Below are positions 1-7,291 of a stretch of 13,644 nt of DNA, piece by piece. Origin of the DNA: Candidatus Bathyarchaeota archaeon (lineage in GTDB: Archaea > Thermoproteota > Bathyarchaeia > Bathyarchaeales > Bathyarchaeaceae). The stretch is from the NCBI GenBank assembly GCA_029883255.1, contig JAOUJL010000022.1:1-13644 (forward strand), given 5' to 3'. Positions within the stretch are counted from its first letter, which is position 1; each line of letters starts with the position of its first letter. The notes beneath the pieces were generated by a model. That model was not told the origin of the DNA. It did no database searches and saw only the letters and a list, made by a program, of their open reading frames with translations. The position numbers were made by a program, and so were the translations under genes.

Positions 1-549
1 TTTTGGGATTGTCATCTGCATAGGAAATATGCTTGTAACCTTTCCTCCACACTTCTCAATAAACCTTTTGATAAACTCTCGGTTGCGTTTTCCACTTTTA
101 TGAAACGAATAAATCCTATGACCTAGCTCCAAAGATTTCTCGATGAATTTTCGATCAGCCCTTCTTCTTTGTACGCCAAACGGGGGATTTTGTAAAACCG
201 TGGCGAAAGAACCGTGCACAGCATCGATATCCGCCACAACCCAACTTGTCTTTTCTTTTACACCCATTTTCTCTGCGTTTTTCAACGCGATTTTTATGGC
301 TACTCTATCTAGGTCGACGCCGACAGCTTCTTTTGCTCCAAGAAGAACCGCGCCAATCGCCAGTCTCCCAGTGCCACAGCCCAGATCAATAATTGTTTTG
401 TTAATAATATCGTCATAGATGTACGTTGCCGTGTAGAGGATTTCTGCAGCGACTTCGGGAGGTATCGTGTATTGTTCCAAGTAAGCCTTGGGCGTTGGAT
501 GGGGTGTGATCTCTAACAATGCTTTTTCTAAGTCTAGCTTTCGAACCAT
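1..549 (-). CDS. METTL5-like rRNA N6-adenine methyltransferase, C-terminus cut by window edge
   Basis: This frame is open for 183 codons from ATG at 549 to the window edge, so the C-terminus is missing; family members are about 200 residues, so perhaps 20 are lost. It is a class I SAM-dependent methyltransferase. The N-terminal LEQYTIPPEVAAEIL stretch (residues 24-38) is typical of the METTL5/COG2263 family. The SAM-binding motif DLGCGTGRLAIGA is at 55-67, the acidic GVDLD at 77-81, and the catalytic NPPFG at 121-125, the signature of adenine-N6 methylation. The human homologue modifies 18S rRNA with TRMT112 as partner; a similar small-subunit rRNA target here is inference. The start overlaps the end of dph2 by 16 bases, implying co-translation. 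It is not DNA-modification-like: there is no target-recognition domain or restriction neighbour. Family assignment is good; the exact substrate is unproven. Confidence 0.85.
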   Translation of the reverse strand, partial: MVRKLDLEKALLEITPHPTPKAYLEQYTIPPEVAAEILYTATYIYDDIINKTIIDLGCGTGRLAIGAVLLGAKEAVGVDLDRVAIKIALKNAEKMGVKEKTSWVVADIDAVHGSFATVLQNPPFGVQRRRADRKFIEKSLELGHRIYSFHKSGKRNREFIKRFIEKCGGKVTSIFPMQMTIPK

Positions 550-1541
550 CTTTTTCTGCATAATTCCTCCCAGCTTATTTCTTCCAGCATAACGAGTGTT
601 TCGTTGAACGTTAGAACGGGTGTGCGAAAGCTCAGTGTGTCATCTAGAGAGATGCGGGGGCAAGTGGTATTTACGTATGCGTCTATGTCAAGGAACTGCA
701 TAAGCACACTGGGTGTGATCTCTCTTACTGCAAGCAAGGTTGCCTTCTTCCCGTTCTTCTCCAGTTTTTCTTTCATTTCAAGGGCTTTTCTGACCCTTTT
801 CTGACCAGCTTTTAGGCCAATTAGCACTCCGAAGGTTTCCGCCTCCTTTGCTTTGCTAATGCTTGCCCATCGCTTTTTGAGTACCTCTAAAACTTCATCA
901 TGAATAGAATAGGCTCTTTTTTCATAGGGATCAGCAATTATTGTGGGCTTTCCAGTGGTTAACCCTACACCGATAGCATGGAATCTGCCTCCTCCTACGA
1001 AAAGGAATGCCTCAACATCTTTTGAAATCGATTGGGCGTTGCTGAAATCACAGCCGATCACTTGTCCAGCGTATTTTGATTGCCCAGCATCTCCGATCGC
1101 GACTGTTTTTCCTGCTTTCAGAAGTAACTCCCTTGCTTCGTTGAGCATGTGGACATGTTGAACTGTGGTTGTTAGTCCGATGCTTGTATAATCTTCAAGT
1201 AGTCGTATTGCTTTTTTCACTGCGCCTTTGATGCTGATTTTTGCCCTCGCTTCAATGTACAGCGTTTGCATCCGTTCCTGTTTCATCATTTCACTGTGGC
1301 CATAATGTACAATCAAGTCTACATCTAGACTTTCAGCATCAAGCGTGGCTAAATCACAGGCGCCATAACATGGATCAGCCGAAACAATTGCAACTGCTCC
1401 AGCCTTTTCGACTACAGCTGCAAGTCTTGAGCCTTCTTGCTTTAATCCTTCAGGAAGCTGAATGAAAACCCGTCTGGAGCCACGTTTAAGTATTTCATCC
1501 TTCAGTCTTTTCTCTTCCAACTCAAAAGTTAATCTAGGCAT
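534..1541 (-). CDS. dph2: Diphthamide biosynthesis enzyme Dph2 (2-(3-amino-3-carboxypropyl)histidine synthase)
   Basis: Dph2 carries out the first step of diphthamide synthesis: it transfers the 3-amino-3-carboxypropyl group of SAM to a histidine of elongation factor 2, using a 4Fe-4S cluster held by three cysteines from three domains. The expected cysteine sites are all present, counted from ATG 1541: CYGACD (Cys58/Cys62), VIGCDF (Cys164) and NTTCPRIS (Cys294). The conserved HYGHS motif is near residue 80. The length of 335 residues is normal for archaeal Dph2, which works as a homodimer. The frame could also begin at GTG 1553, ATG 1550 or ATG 1547. I prefer 1541 because a GAGTGAT element lies 7 bases upstream of it, and the cysteine numbering then fits the family. 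It is followed with a 16-base overlap by the METTL5-like gene. No convincing promoter is visible in the gap before it, so read-through from ppsA is possible. Confidence 0.93.
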   Translation of the reverse strand: MPRLTFELEEKRLKDEILKRGSRRVFIQLPEGLKQEGSRLAAVVEKAGAVAIVSADPCYGACDLATLDAESLDVDLIVHYGHSEMMKQERMQTLYIEARAKISIKGAVKKAIRLLEDYTSIGLTTTVQHVHMLNEARELLLKAGKTVAIGDAGQSKYAGQVIGCDFSNAQSISKDVEAFLFVGGGRFHAIGVGLTTGKPTIIADPYEKRAYSIHDEVLEVLKKRWASISKAKEAETFGVLIGLKAGQKRVRKALEMKEKLEKNGKKATLLAVREITPSVLMQFLDIDAYVNTTCPRISLDDTLSFRTPVLTFNETLVMLEEISWEELCRKRWFES

Positions 1542-1640
1542 TCTCATCATCACTCAATTATCAAAGCACTAGAGAAACACACCGAATAGATGTCCCCTGA
1601 TCAGCAGTTTCCTTTAGATGTGCCTAGTCAGGTGTCCGCC

Positions 1641-4091
1641 TCATCGTAGAGTCCATTTTTCATTTTGTTCGGACTTTTGGGCTACGGGACTTGTGGCGCT
1701 TTTGTGCATGTCAGCCAGCTGTTTAAGCAGAATTTTCTGTTCGATGCTTGCAACCAGTTGCCTCGTGCGAACCACCGCGTCAGCGTTTACCGACACGCTG
1801 TCGATGCCACATTTGACTAAGAATTCGGTGAAGTCTGGTAGGTTTGAGGGCCCTTCTCCACAGATAGAAACCGTGCGTCCGTATTGATGAGCCACTCTGA
1901 TTAAGTGGGCAAGTATGCGTTTGATGGCGGGGTCTCTTTCGTCGAAGTACCCCATTAGCCCCAGCCTTTCTGAGTCTCGATCGATCAGCAGGATGCCCTG
2001 AGTCATGTCGTTTGAGCCTATTGAGAAACCGTCGCATAGTTTGGAGAATTCGTCAGCCATTATGGCGATGGATGGAGTCTCGGCCATAAACCAGATTTGG
2101 AAATCTCTTGATCTTCCAAGTCCCTCATCTTTCATTATTCTTAGGCATTTTTTGGCTTCCCAAACTGTCCTTACCACAGGCAGCATGACCCAAATGTTTG
2201 TCAGGCCCCATTCTTCCCTGCATTTTTTTATCGCCTTACATTCAAGCCTGAACGCTTTTTCATACCATTTGCTTATGTATCTGCTCGTTCCACGCCAACC
2301 GAGCATTGGGTTTGCTTCAACTATTTCGTATTTTTCCCCGCCTTTCAGCTCTCTGTATTCATTTGTTTTGAAGTCGCTAAACCTCACAACCACTGGGCGC
2401 GGTTGTATGCCCCTTGCAACCGTTGCGATTCCTTCAGCTAACTTGCTAATGAACTTGTCAGCTTGCCCAGTTTCTAAGAGATACATGGGATGTTCTCCAA
2501 TGTAGCTTGCTAGAATAAACTCGATGCGCATAAGGCCTATTCCGTCGAAGGGCAGGTTTTTGTATTTGTCAATCATGTCCGGAACGCCGAGATTTAAGTA
2601 GATTTTAGTAGCGGTTATTGGAGCTGACATGATTGCTGTTGAAGGTGTAATTTCAGTCATCGGTGATTCGGCTTGCCTCACAAATTCTTCCATTATCCCC
2701 TCGTACACAACGCCGCTTCTCGCATCTACGGTGTACTCTTTACCCGTAGTCATTATTTGCGTACCGTTTTCCGTTCCAACAATGCATGGGATACCTAGCT
2801 CTCGACTCACTATGGCTGCATGACATGTAACTCCTCCCTTGTCTGTGACGATGGCTGCAGACAACTTCATAAACGGCACATAGTCAGGGTTAGTCATGGT
2901 GGTGACTAGTACGTCGCCTTTCTTCATGAGCTTAGACGCATCATCAGGGGTGATAACAACTTTAGCTAAGCCGGCTCCGACGGCTCTTTTTCCAGCCGCT
3001 ATCCCTTTCACAACGACTTTCCGTTCCATCGGCCGCGAAGGTGGAGTAGGCTTCGCTTCAACTTTGGATGGCACCATTTTGAGGCTCCAAACAGTTTCCG
3101 GCCTAGACTGAACAATGAATATGTTTTCCGGAAAAGCAAGATGTCTGTCAATCGCCCATTCAATGTCTTGAGGCTTCCCATCATAATGTTTCTCGATGCG
3201 ATTGGCGAGTTCGGTGAGTTTGACGATTTCTTCATCGGTTAAGCTGGGTTGTCCTTGTCTCTCGATGGGCACGTTATGATGAATTGTTTTGCCGGTTTTG
3301 GAATCGCGAACATATTCAACTGCTTTCTTGGCGATTTTTTTGCTAATTATCTCCAGCGTGTTTTTATCTGTTATATAGTTGTCTGGGGTGATGGCTCCGG
3401 AGACAACTGATTCTCCTAGACCCCAAGTAGATTCGATAACTATTTGATTGGGTTCTCCGGTTACAGGGTTTATGGTAAAAGTAACGCCAGCGACTTTGGC
3501 GTCAACCATTTTCTGAACGGCTACGCTGATGAGAACTTGTTCATGCTCGAAGCCTTTCTGAGCCCGGTAGAAGATGGCTCTCGGCGTGAACAGACTTGAC
3601 CAACATCGGACGGTTTTTTCAACAAGTTCCTTTGCGCCCTTTACGTTGAGGTAGGTTTCCTGTTGACCAGCGAAAGAAGCGTCGGGTAGGTCTTCAGCTG
3701 TTGCGCTTGACCGAACGGCCACAAAAACTCGACTTGATTTTGTTCTTTTACCGAGTTCATCATAGGCGTTTTTAATTGCCTTTTCAATTTGGGGTAGTAT
3801 AGGGGTTGATTTGATGAGTTGCCGAATTTCTTTGGATGCTTTTTCATACTGATGTGGGTCATTGATGTCGGTAACGGTTTTCTCGATGATTTTGTAAATT
3901 TTCTTAGCGATGCCTGTTTCTGTGATAAATTTTTCGTAAGCTTGAGCGGTAATTGCAAATCCTGGCGGAACAGGTATTCCGGCTTGAAGCATTTCACCTA
4001 AGTTCGCGCATTTACCGCCTACGATTGAGATATCTTCTTTTCTCAAGTCCTCAAACCATAGAGTGAACTTTTTCTTCGATGAAGTTTTCAA
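1641..4091 (-). CDS. ppsA: Phosphoenolpyruvate synthase (pyruvate, water dikinase)
   Basis: This enzyme converts pyruvate and ATP to phosphoenolpyruvate, AMP and phosphate, the entry to gluconeogenesis; in archaea it may also run toward pyruvate. At 816 residues it is the normal size and has all three domains. The ATP-grasp nucleotide-binding domain covers about 1-340, with GGKCANLGEM near 25 and VRSSATAEDLP near 126. The phosphohistidine swivel domain contains GGVTCHAAIVSRELGIPC at 419-436, with His424 as the expected phospho-carrier. The C-terminal PEP-utilising TIM barrel includes GFSIGSNDMTQG near 688-699 and ICGEGPS at 743-749, with Cys744 as the expected catalytic cysteine. Translation starts at TTG 4091, fixed by an AGAGGTGA ribosome binding site 6 bases upstream that overlaps the L10e stop codon. 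The 12-base gap to L10e implies one transcript. Nothing key is missing; the last 25 or so residues are variable. Confidence 0.96.
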   Translation of the reverse strand: MKTSSKKKFTLWFEDLRKEDISIVGGKCANLGEMLQAGIPVPPGFAITAQAYEKFITETGIAKKIYKIIEKTVTDINDPHQYEKASKEIRQLIKSTPILPQIEKAIKNAYDELGKRTKSSRVFVAVRSSATAEDLPDASFAGQQETYLNVKGAKELVEKTVRCWSSLFTPRAIFYRAQKGFEHEQVLISVAVQKMVDAKVAGVTFTINPVTGEPNQIVIESTWGLGESVVSGAITPDNYITDKNTLEIISKKIAKKAVEYVRDSKTGKTIHHNVPIERQGQPSLTDEEIVKLTELANRIEKHYDGKPQDIEWAIDRHLAFPENIFIVQSRPETVWSLKMVPSKVEAKPTPPSRPMERKVVVKGIAAGKRAVGAGLAKVVITPDDASKLMKKGDVLVTTMTNPDYVPFMKLSAAIVTDKGGVTCHAAIVSRELGIPCIVGTENGTQIMTTGKEYTVDARSGVVYEGIMEEFVRQAESPMTEITPSTAIMSAPITATKIYLNLGVPDMIDKYKNLPFDGIGLMRIEFILASYIGEHPMYLLETGQADKFISKLAEGIATVARGIQPRPVVVRFSDFKTNEYRELKGGEKYEIVEANPMLGWRGTSRYISKWYEKAFRLECKAIKKCREEWGLTNIWVMLPVVRTVWEAKKCLRIMKDEGLGRSRDFQIWFMAETPSIAIMADEFSKLCDGFSIGSNDMTQGILLIDRDSERLGLMGYFDERDPAIKRILAHLIRVAHQYGRTVSICGEGPSNLPDFTEFLVKCGIDSVSVNADAVVRTRQLVASIEQKILLKQLADMHKSATSPVAQKSEQNEKWTLR

Positions 4092-4097
4092 TACGGT

Positions 4098-4105
4098 TCA
4101 CCTCT
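4098..4105 (-). promoter_or_regulatory. Ribosome binding site deciding the TTG start of ppsA
   Basis: AGAGGTGA on the minus strand matches the archaeal anti-Shine-Dalgarno sequence. It sits 6 bases before TTG 4091 and shares bases with the TAG stop of L10e. No ATG is at a suitable distance, so the TTG start is well supported. Confidence 0.8.
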
Positions 4106-4604
4106 AGTTGGCCTCAATTTTCTCAACAAACATTCTGCAGGGCGTTGGTAATTTGGCGCTCCCACGCTTTAACGCTTCTTTTGCAACTTCAAGGCCGTCC
4201 TCATTTACATTTACTATTATAACCGTCTGGTTTGGTTTCACTCGTGCAGCAGTTCCTATGGGCTTGCCGAAGGATCTTTTCATCCCATCTTGCAACCGAT
4301 CTGCGTGTGCTCCAAAGATCATTTTGTTTTCTCGAAGTACAACATGTGGGTACGGTAGGATTTGTAAGCAGTAGTTTTTCCCCAATTTTTCCGATAGCAA
4401 GCGGTTGGTTGCTACACGGGCCGCTTCTAACGCGTTGTGGCGTACTTGGACTTCTCTTTGGACGATCAAAGAGGCTTGATACTCAAAACTACTCGCAGGA
4501 TCGCCCATGGTGAATTTGATAATTTTCGGCGCGGGAAAGCCTCGCATATACTTCTTTCTCGTATAGGATTGCCCTTTCACCTTTCGATAATTGCGTGCCT
4601 TCAT
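4104..4604 (-). CDS. rpl10e: Large ribosomal subunit protein L10e (uL16)
   Basis: This 50S subunit protein corresponds to eukaryotic RPL10 and bacterial L16. It binds near the peptidyl-transferase and tRNA accommodation region of 23S rRNA. The N-terminus (ARNYRKVKG, then YTRKKYMRGFPAPKI) and the middle LLSEKLGKNYCLQILPYPHV and RVKPNQTVIIV stretches are characteristic. Length is 166 residues, normal for the family. A GTG five codons further upstream (4619) is in frame, but I reject it. ATG 4604 gives the family's usual N-terminus, has GGTGAGG about 9 bases ahead, and lies 35 bases downstream of a TATA-like box, so 4619 would lie at or before the expected transcription start. It leads a transcript with ppsA, 12 bases downstream. 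Confidence 0.95.
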   Translation of the reverse strand: MKARNYRKVKGQSYTRKKYMRGFPAPKIIKFTMGDPASSFEYQASLIVQREVQVRHNALEAARVATNRLLSEKLGKNYCLQILPYPHVVLRENKMIFGAHADRLQDGMKRSFGKPIGTAARVKPNQTVIIVNVNEDGLEVAKEALKRGSAKLPTPCRMFVEKIEAN

Positions 4605-4635
4605 GGCTTTTCCCCTCACCTTACAAAATCCGTGG

Positions 4636-4643
4636 TATTTAAA
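4636..4643 (-). promoter_or_regulatory. TATA-like promoter element for the L10e-ppsA transcript
   Basis: TTTAAATA on the minus strand is centred about 35 bases before the L10e ATG, in the 145-base gap after the deaminase gene. Transcription would be expected to begin about 22-27 bases downstream, near 4612-4618, leaving a leader of roughly 10 bases. The rest of the gap (4644-4749) holds nothing else I recognise. Confidence 0.5.
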
Positions 4644-4749
4644 GAATTTGTTAGCACCATTCTTTATTAAAATTATGAATTCACGATACTGTCAACTTAT
4701 TTGTCATGGCAAATGGATTTCTTTGGGATTTTATTTGTCTGGTAGTTTT

Positions 4750-5265
4750 TCATTGTCTGTCGTATTTTTCCACTTCGTCGCTCGTTATAACGAGTTTGAT
4801 CCTTGCGTCCTTGAACATTTTCACAGCATCTGCTTCAGCGTGATAATGTTTTTCTGCAACAACGCACTTGATACCGGAATTGATAATCATCATTGCACAG
4901 GATCTGCATGGAACCATTTTACAATAAAGTGTCGCTCCGTCTATAGATACCCCAAATTTCGCAGCTTGGATTATTGCATTTTGTTCTCCGTGTAATGTTC
5001 GTACGCAATGTTGAGTAACATTTCCAGCGTCATCAAAAACCTTACGCATGTCATGCCCAATTTCATCACAATGGGGCAATCTTGCAGGCGAACCGACATA
5101 TCCTGTAGCTAGAATCCTCTTATCTTTTACGATTACACAACCGCTCCTGCCTCTATCACACGTCGCCCTTTTCGAAACAGCTTCACATAAATCAAGAAAA
5201 TACCTATCCCAACTTGGTCTCTTGCACTCTTCCATGTTTCTGCACATCGATTTGGATTTATGCAT
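4750..5265 (-). CDS. dCMP deaminase family zinc enzyme (ComEB-like)
   Basis: This is a member of the deoxycytidylate/cytidine deaminase fold, most likely converting dCMP to dUMP for thymidylate synthesis. Counted from ATG 5265 (171 residues), the zinc site is HGEQNAI at 92-98 (His92, catalytic Glu94) and PCRSC at 119-123 (two Cys ligands). The GYVGSPARLPHCDEIGHDM segment resembles the insert of dCMP deaminases, and KRPSWDRYF is the usual start of the core. The second residue of the usual HAE motif is glycine here, which should be tolerated. The N-terminus is uncertain. The frame extends to TTG 5280, but a TATA box at 5298-5305 predicts a transcription start near 5276, which would exclude TTG. 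ATG 5235, just before EECKRPSW, is another option. The gene is monocistronic by position: it has its own promoter, and the next gene has another. Family call is firm; the substrate is inferred. Confidence 0.88.
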   Translation of the reverse strand: MHKSKSMCRNMEECKRPSWDRYFLDLCEAVSKRATCDRGRSGCVIVKDKRILATGYVGSPARLPHCDEIGHDMRKVFDDAGNVTQHCVRTLHGEQNAIIQAAKFGVSIDGATLYCKMVPCRSCAMMIINSGIKCVVAEKHYHAEADAVKMFKDARIKLVITSDEVEKYDRQ

Positions 5266-5297
5266 GCATGCCTTGACCAAGCAATAATATGTACTCG

Positions 5298-5305
5298 TAT
5301 TTATA
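5298..5305 (-). promoter_or_regulatory. TATA box with purine-rich BRE upstream of the dCMP deaminase gene
   Basis: TATAAATA on the minus strand is preceded by the purine-rich GAAAAGAAG, a good match to an archaeal BRE/TATA pair. It lies about 36 bases before ATG 5265 and is the best promoter in the window. The remaining gap up to the acetyltransferase stop at 5359 shows nothing else. Confidence 0.6.
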
Positions 5306-5358
5306 CTTCTTTTCAGAACGTTCAGGTCACCTTTGAGCCTTACAGCCTACTATATGGT

Positions 5359-5805
5359 TCATTTTTGTTCTTTTTCTCTTTCTAACAACAAATACTCCTT
5401 TAGGAATCCGTGTTTCTTGTACAGATGTATCGCCCGCTTGTTTTCTTTCTCGGTTCCCACATGGAGTTCCATGATTCCCATTTTATCAGTCTGCTTGATC
5501 ACCTCTTTCAGCAGCTTTGAACCTATGCCTCTGCCTTGGTAGTCTTTGTGTATGAAAAGGTAGTTGATGGTTGCCTCGTTCCATTTCTCCCAAACCGACG
5601 GGAGGATGTAGTAGTCGATGAAGCCAACGATTTTGCGGTGTAGCTCAGCCACAAGGATCACGTAGTTTTCGGTTGCTAAAAGTTTCTCCAACGCTTTTCT
5701 AGCCCAAGCCTCATCTTGAAGATAACTTGTCTTTAAAACCTCTATTATACCGTTAACATCATCGCTTAAGGCTTCCCGTATGACCGAAAATTCTGTGTGC
5801 TTCAT
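5359..5805 (-). CDS. GNAT-family N-acetyltransferase
   Basis: This is a single-domain acetyl-CoA-dependent N-acetyltransferase of 148 residues. Motif A, which binds the pyrophosphate of acetyl-CoA, is seen as YQGRGIGSKLLKE (about 89-101, with the Q/RxxGxG/A signature), preceded by the strand ATINYLFIHKD. Motif B follows as ENKRAIHLYKKHGF (about 121-134), typical of the family. The substrate cannot be told from sequence; it could be a protein N-terminus, a small amine or a drug-like molecule, and it does not look like a close RimI. I start it at ATG 5805 because AAGGAA lies 5 bases upstream; an in-frame ATG at 5832 would add nine residues but has no such site. It follows hemK2 by a short gap and probably belongs to the same transcript. 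Confidence 0.87.
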   Translation of the reverse strand: MKHTEFSVIREALSDDVNGIIEVLKTSYLQDEAWARKALEKLLATENYVILVAELHRKIVGFIDYYILPSVWEKWNEATINYLFIHKDYQGRGIGSKLLKEVIKQTDKMGIMELHVGTEKENKRAIHLYKKHGFLKEYLLLEREKEQK

Positions 5806-5845
5806 AACCGTTCCTTCGAAAATATGTTGCATTGTAACTTTAAGT

Positions 5846-6481
5846 TTATTTCGTCGAGTGTTGCCCAGGCTGGCGCTCGGCTTGTATCACTACTATTGTT
5901 TCAAACGTGACCTTCTTCTTAGCCACAATCACGACTCTTAGCCCTTCTCTTTCAAGTTTTTGAATTGTTTCATCAACGTTGGAAAGAGTTGATTGAACTA
6001 AAACGATTTTGCCCTTTTCCATCAAATAACGTGGTGCCTGAGAAATGAACTGATCGACAAGTTCCCTTCCAGATGGCCCTCCTGCCCAAGCTCGTTCTAT
6101 CCATGTTTTCTGTTCGCTTCTTTCTGAGGGTAGATATGGAGCGTTGAAAACTATCACATTATATTTTTCGTTTCCTTCTATGGGTTCAAAGAGGTTGCCT
6201 AACCGTATGTCCATTTTACCTGCGACCCCGTTGAGTTCTGCATTCATTCGGGCACAGCCAACTGCGTGAGGGTTCACGTCTATGGCGACCACTTTTTTCG
6301 CTTTTTCCGCCGCAAGAATCCCTAAAATTCCACATCCTGTCCCCACATCCAAGACAAGATCATTTTGGTTCACAGCGAGGTTTTCAGCCAAGAGAAATGA
6401 GTCCTCGGCAGGTTCGTACACGTCCTTCAAAACGTAAAAAACACAGTTATCGAAGAAAATTTTTTTCCTAGGCGAATTCAT
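5846..6481 (-). CDS. HemK2/Mtq2-type methyltransferase (release factor glutamine methyltransferase)
   Basis: This SAM-dependent methyltransferase of the HemK/PrmC superfamily has the short archaeal-eukaryotic form lacking the bacterial N-terminal helical domain. Its 211 residues match Mtq2/N6AMT1. Visible motifs are VYEPAEDSFLL (21-31), the SAM loop LDVGTGCGILG (44-54), the acidic AIDVNP (66-71) and the catalytic loop NAPYLP (113-118). GGPSGRE (134-140) is another family hallmark. The expected reaction is N5-methylation of the glutamine in the GGQ motif of release factor aRF1; in eukaryotes and haloarchaea the enzyme needs Trm112. The catalytic loop reads NAPY where NPPY is usual; the essential Asn, second Pro and Tyr are retained. 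ATG 6481 overlaps the ksgA stop by 14 bases, indicating translational coupling. Confidence 0.9.
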   Translation of the reverse strand: MNSPRKKIFFDNCVFYVLKDVYEPAEDSFLLAENLAVNQNDLVLDVGTGCGILGILAAEKAKKVVAIDVNPHAVGCARMNAELNGVAGKMDIRLGNLFEPIEGNEKYNVIVFNAPYLPSERSEQKTWIERAWAGGPSGRELVDQFISQAPRYLMEKGKIVLVQSTLSNVDETIQKLEREGLRVVIVAKKKVTFETIVVIQAERQPGQHSTK

Positions 6482-7280
6482 CGGCTAGAGCCCCAAAATC
6501 TTCTGGCGCCAACTGCCGCACTCTTTTATCGTGAAAGAGTAGGGAATCCGCCAACTTTACCATGTCTTTTTTCTCTATTCCCCGATTACGCAGAAAAGGA
6601 ACAATTGCATTTCTCACTTTTTTGTTTCGTTGGGTAAACAAAGTCCGTACGAGCTCAAAAAAGGTTTTTTCATCCCTCACTCGGAAAGGAGGCTTCCTAG
6701 GCTTCAACCGCACGACTATGGAGTCTACGTCTGGAGACGGGTAAAAAATGTCTCGAGACACATAGTCTAGGAGCTCCGCTTCAGCCCGATAATATGTAGA
6801 GACTGTTAGCCGCCCATAGTCTTTGCTGCCAACACGAGCTACCATCCTCTCCCCAAATTCCTTCTGAAAAGTCAAGATTGCACAGTCAAACGACCTTTCC
6901 AAAAGCCAAAACAAAATAGGAGATGAAATAGAATATGGAGGAGTGGAGACCATCTTGTTGAATGGAGGAACATCAACGCTTAGTATGTCTCCTTCTATCA
7001 AGTCCACGTTCTGCAACCCATGAAGTTGATCTTTCAATATCTTCACTAATTTAGAATCAACTTCGACAGCAACAACTCTTTTGCATTCTTGAGAAAGAAG
7101 TTCGGTGAGAAAGCCTAATCCAGCCCCCACCTCTAAAACAACATCCTCCTTGCTTATAGACGCGTAAGAAATCATTCTCTGCAAAAGGGCACGGTCCACT
7201 GCAAAGTTTTGTCCTAGGCGTTTTTTGGGCAAAAATTTGTAAAGGCAGATAAGTCGCTTTGCCCGTTGAAGGAGACTCAT
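6468..7280 (-). CDS. ksgA: 16S rRNA dimethyladenosine transferase KsgA/Dim1
   Basis: KsgA/Dim1 dimethylates two adjacent adenines in the 3' hairpin (helix 45) of 16S rRNA late in small-subunit assembly. In this 270-residue protein, KKRLGQNFAVD (19-29) is the family's N-terminal signature. EVGAGLGFLT (50-59) is the SAM loop, VEVDSKL (72-78) the acidic motif, and EGDIL (96-100) the adenine contact. The C-terminal FTQRNKKVRNAI segment is also characteristic. The catalytic loop reads STPPYSISSP (112-121), where most family members have an Asn in NLPY or NIPY; Thr113 replaces that Asn. The backbone-contacting Pro-Tyr pair is kept. The fold and context (after DUF655, before hemK2) leave little doubt about orthology, but the chemistry deserves a check. 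ATG 7280 begins 11 bases after the DUF655 stop. Confidence 0.93.
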   Translation of the reverse strand: MSLLQRAKRLICLYKFLPKKRLGQNFAVDRALLQRMISYASISKEDVVLEVGAGLGFLTELLSQECKRVVAVEVDSKLVKILKDQLHGLQNVDLIEGDILSVDVPPFNKMVSTPPYSISSPILFWLLERSFDCAILTFQKEFGERMVARVGSKDYGRLTVSTYYRAEAELLDYVSRDIFYPSPDVDSIVVRLKPRKPPFRVRDEKTFFELVRTLFTQRNKKVRNAIVPFLRNRGIEKKDMVKLADSLLFHDKRVRQLAPEDFGALADEFA

Positions 7281-7291
7281 AGTTGTACCAA

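Noticed and set aside
1542..1640. Search for a promoter or terminator between ppsA and dph2
   Set aside because: No TATA box at a suitable distance, no stem-loop and no T-run could be supported in this gap.
2005..2505. Plus-strand open frame of 166 codons opposite ppsA
   Set aside because: It lies entirely within the antisense of a conserved, intact PEP synthase and its translation shows no recognisable domain.
4605..4619. GTG start five codons upstream of L10e
   Set aside because: The family starts near ATG 4604, and the GTG lies at or before the transcription start predicted from the TATA-like box.
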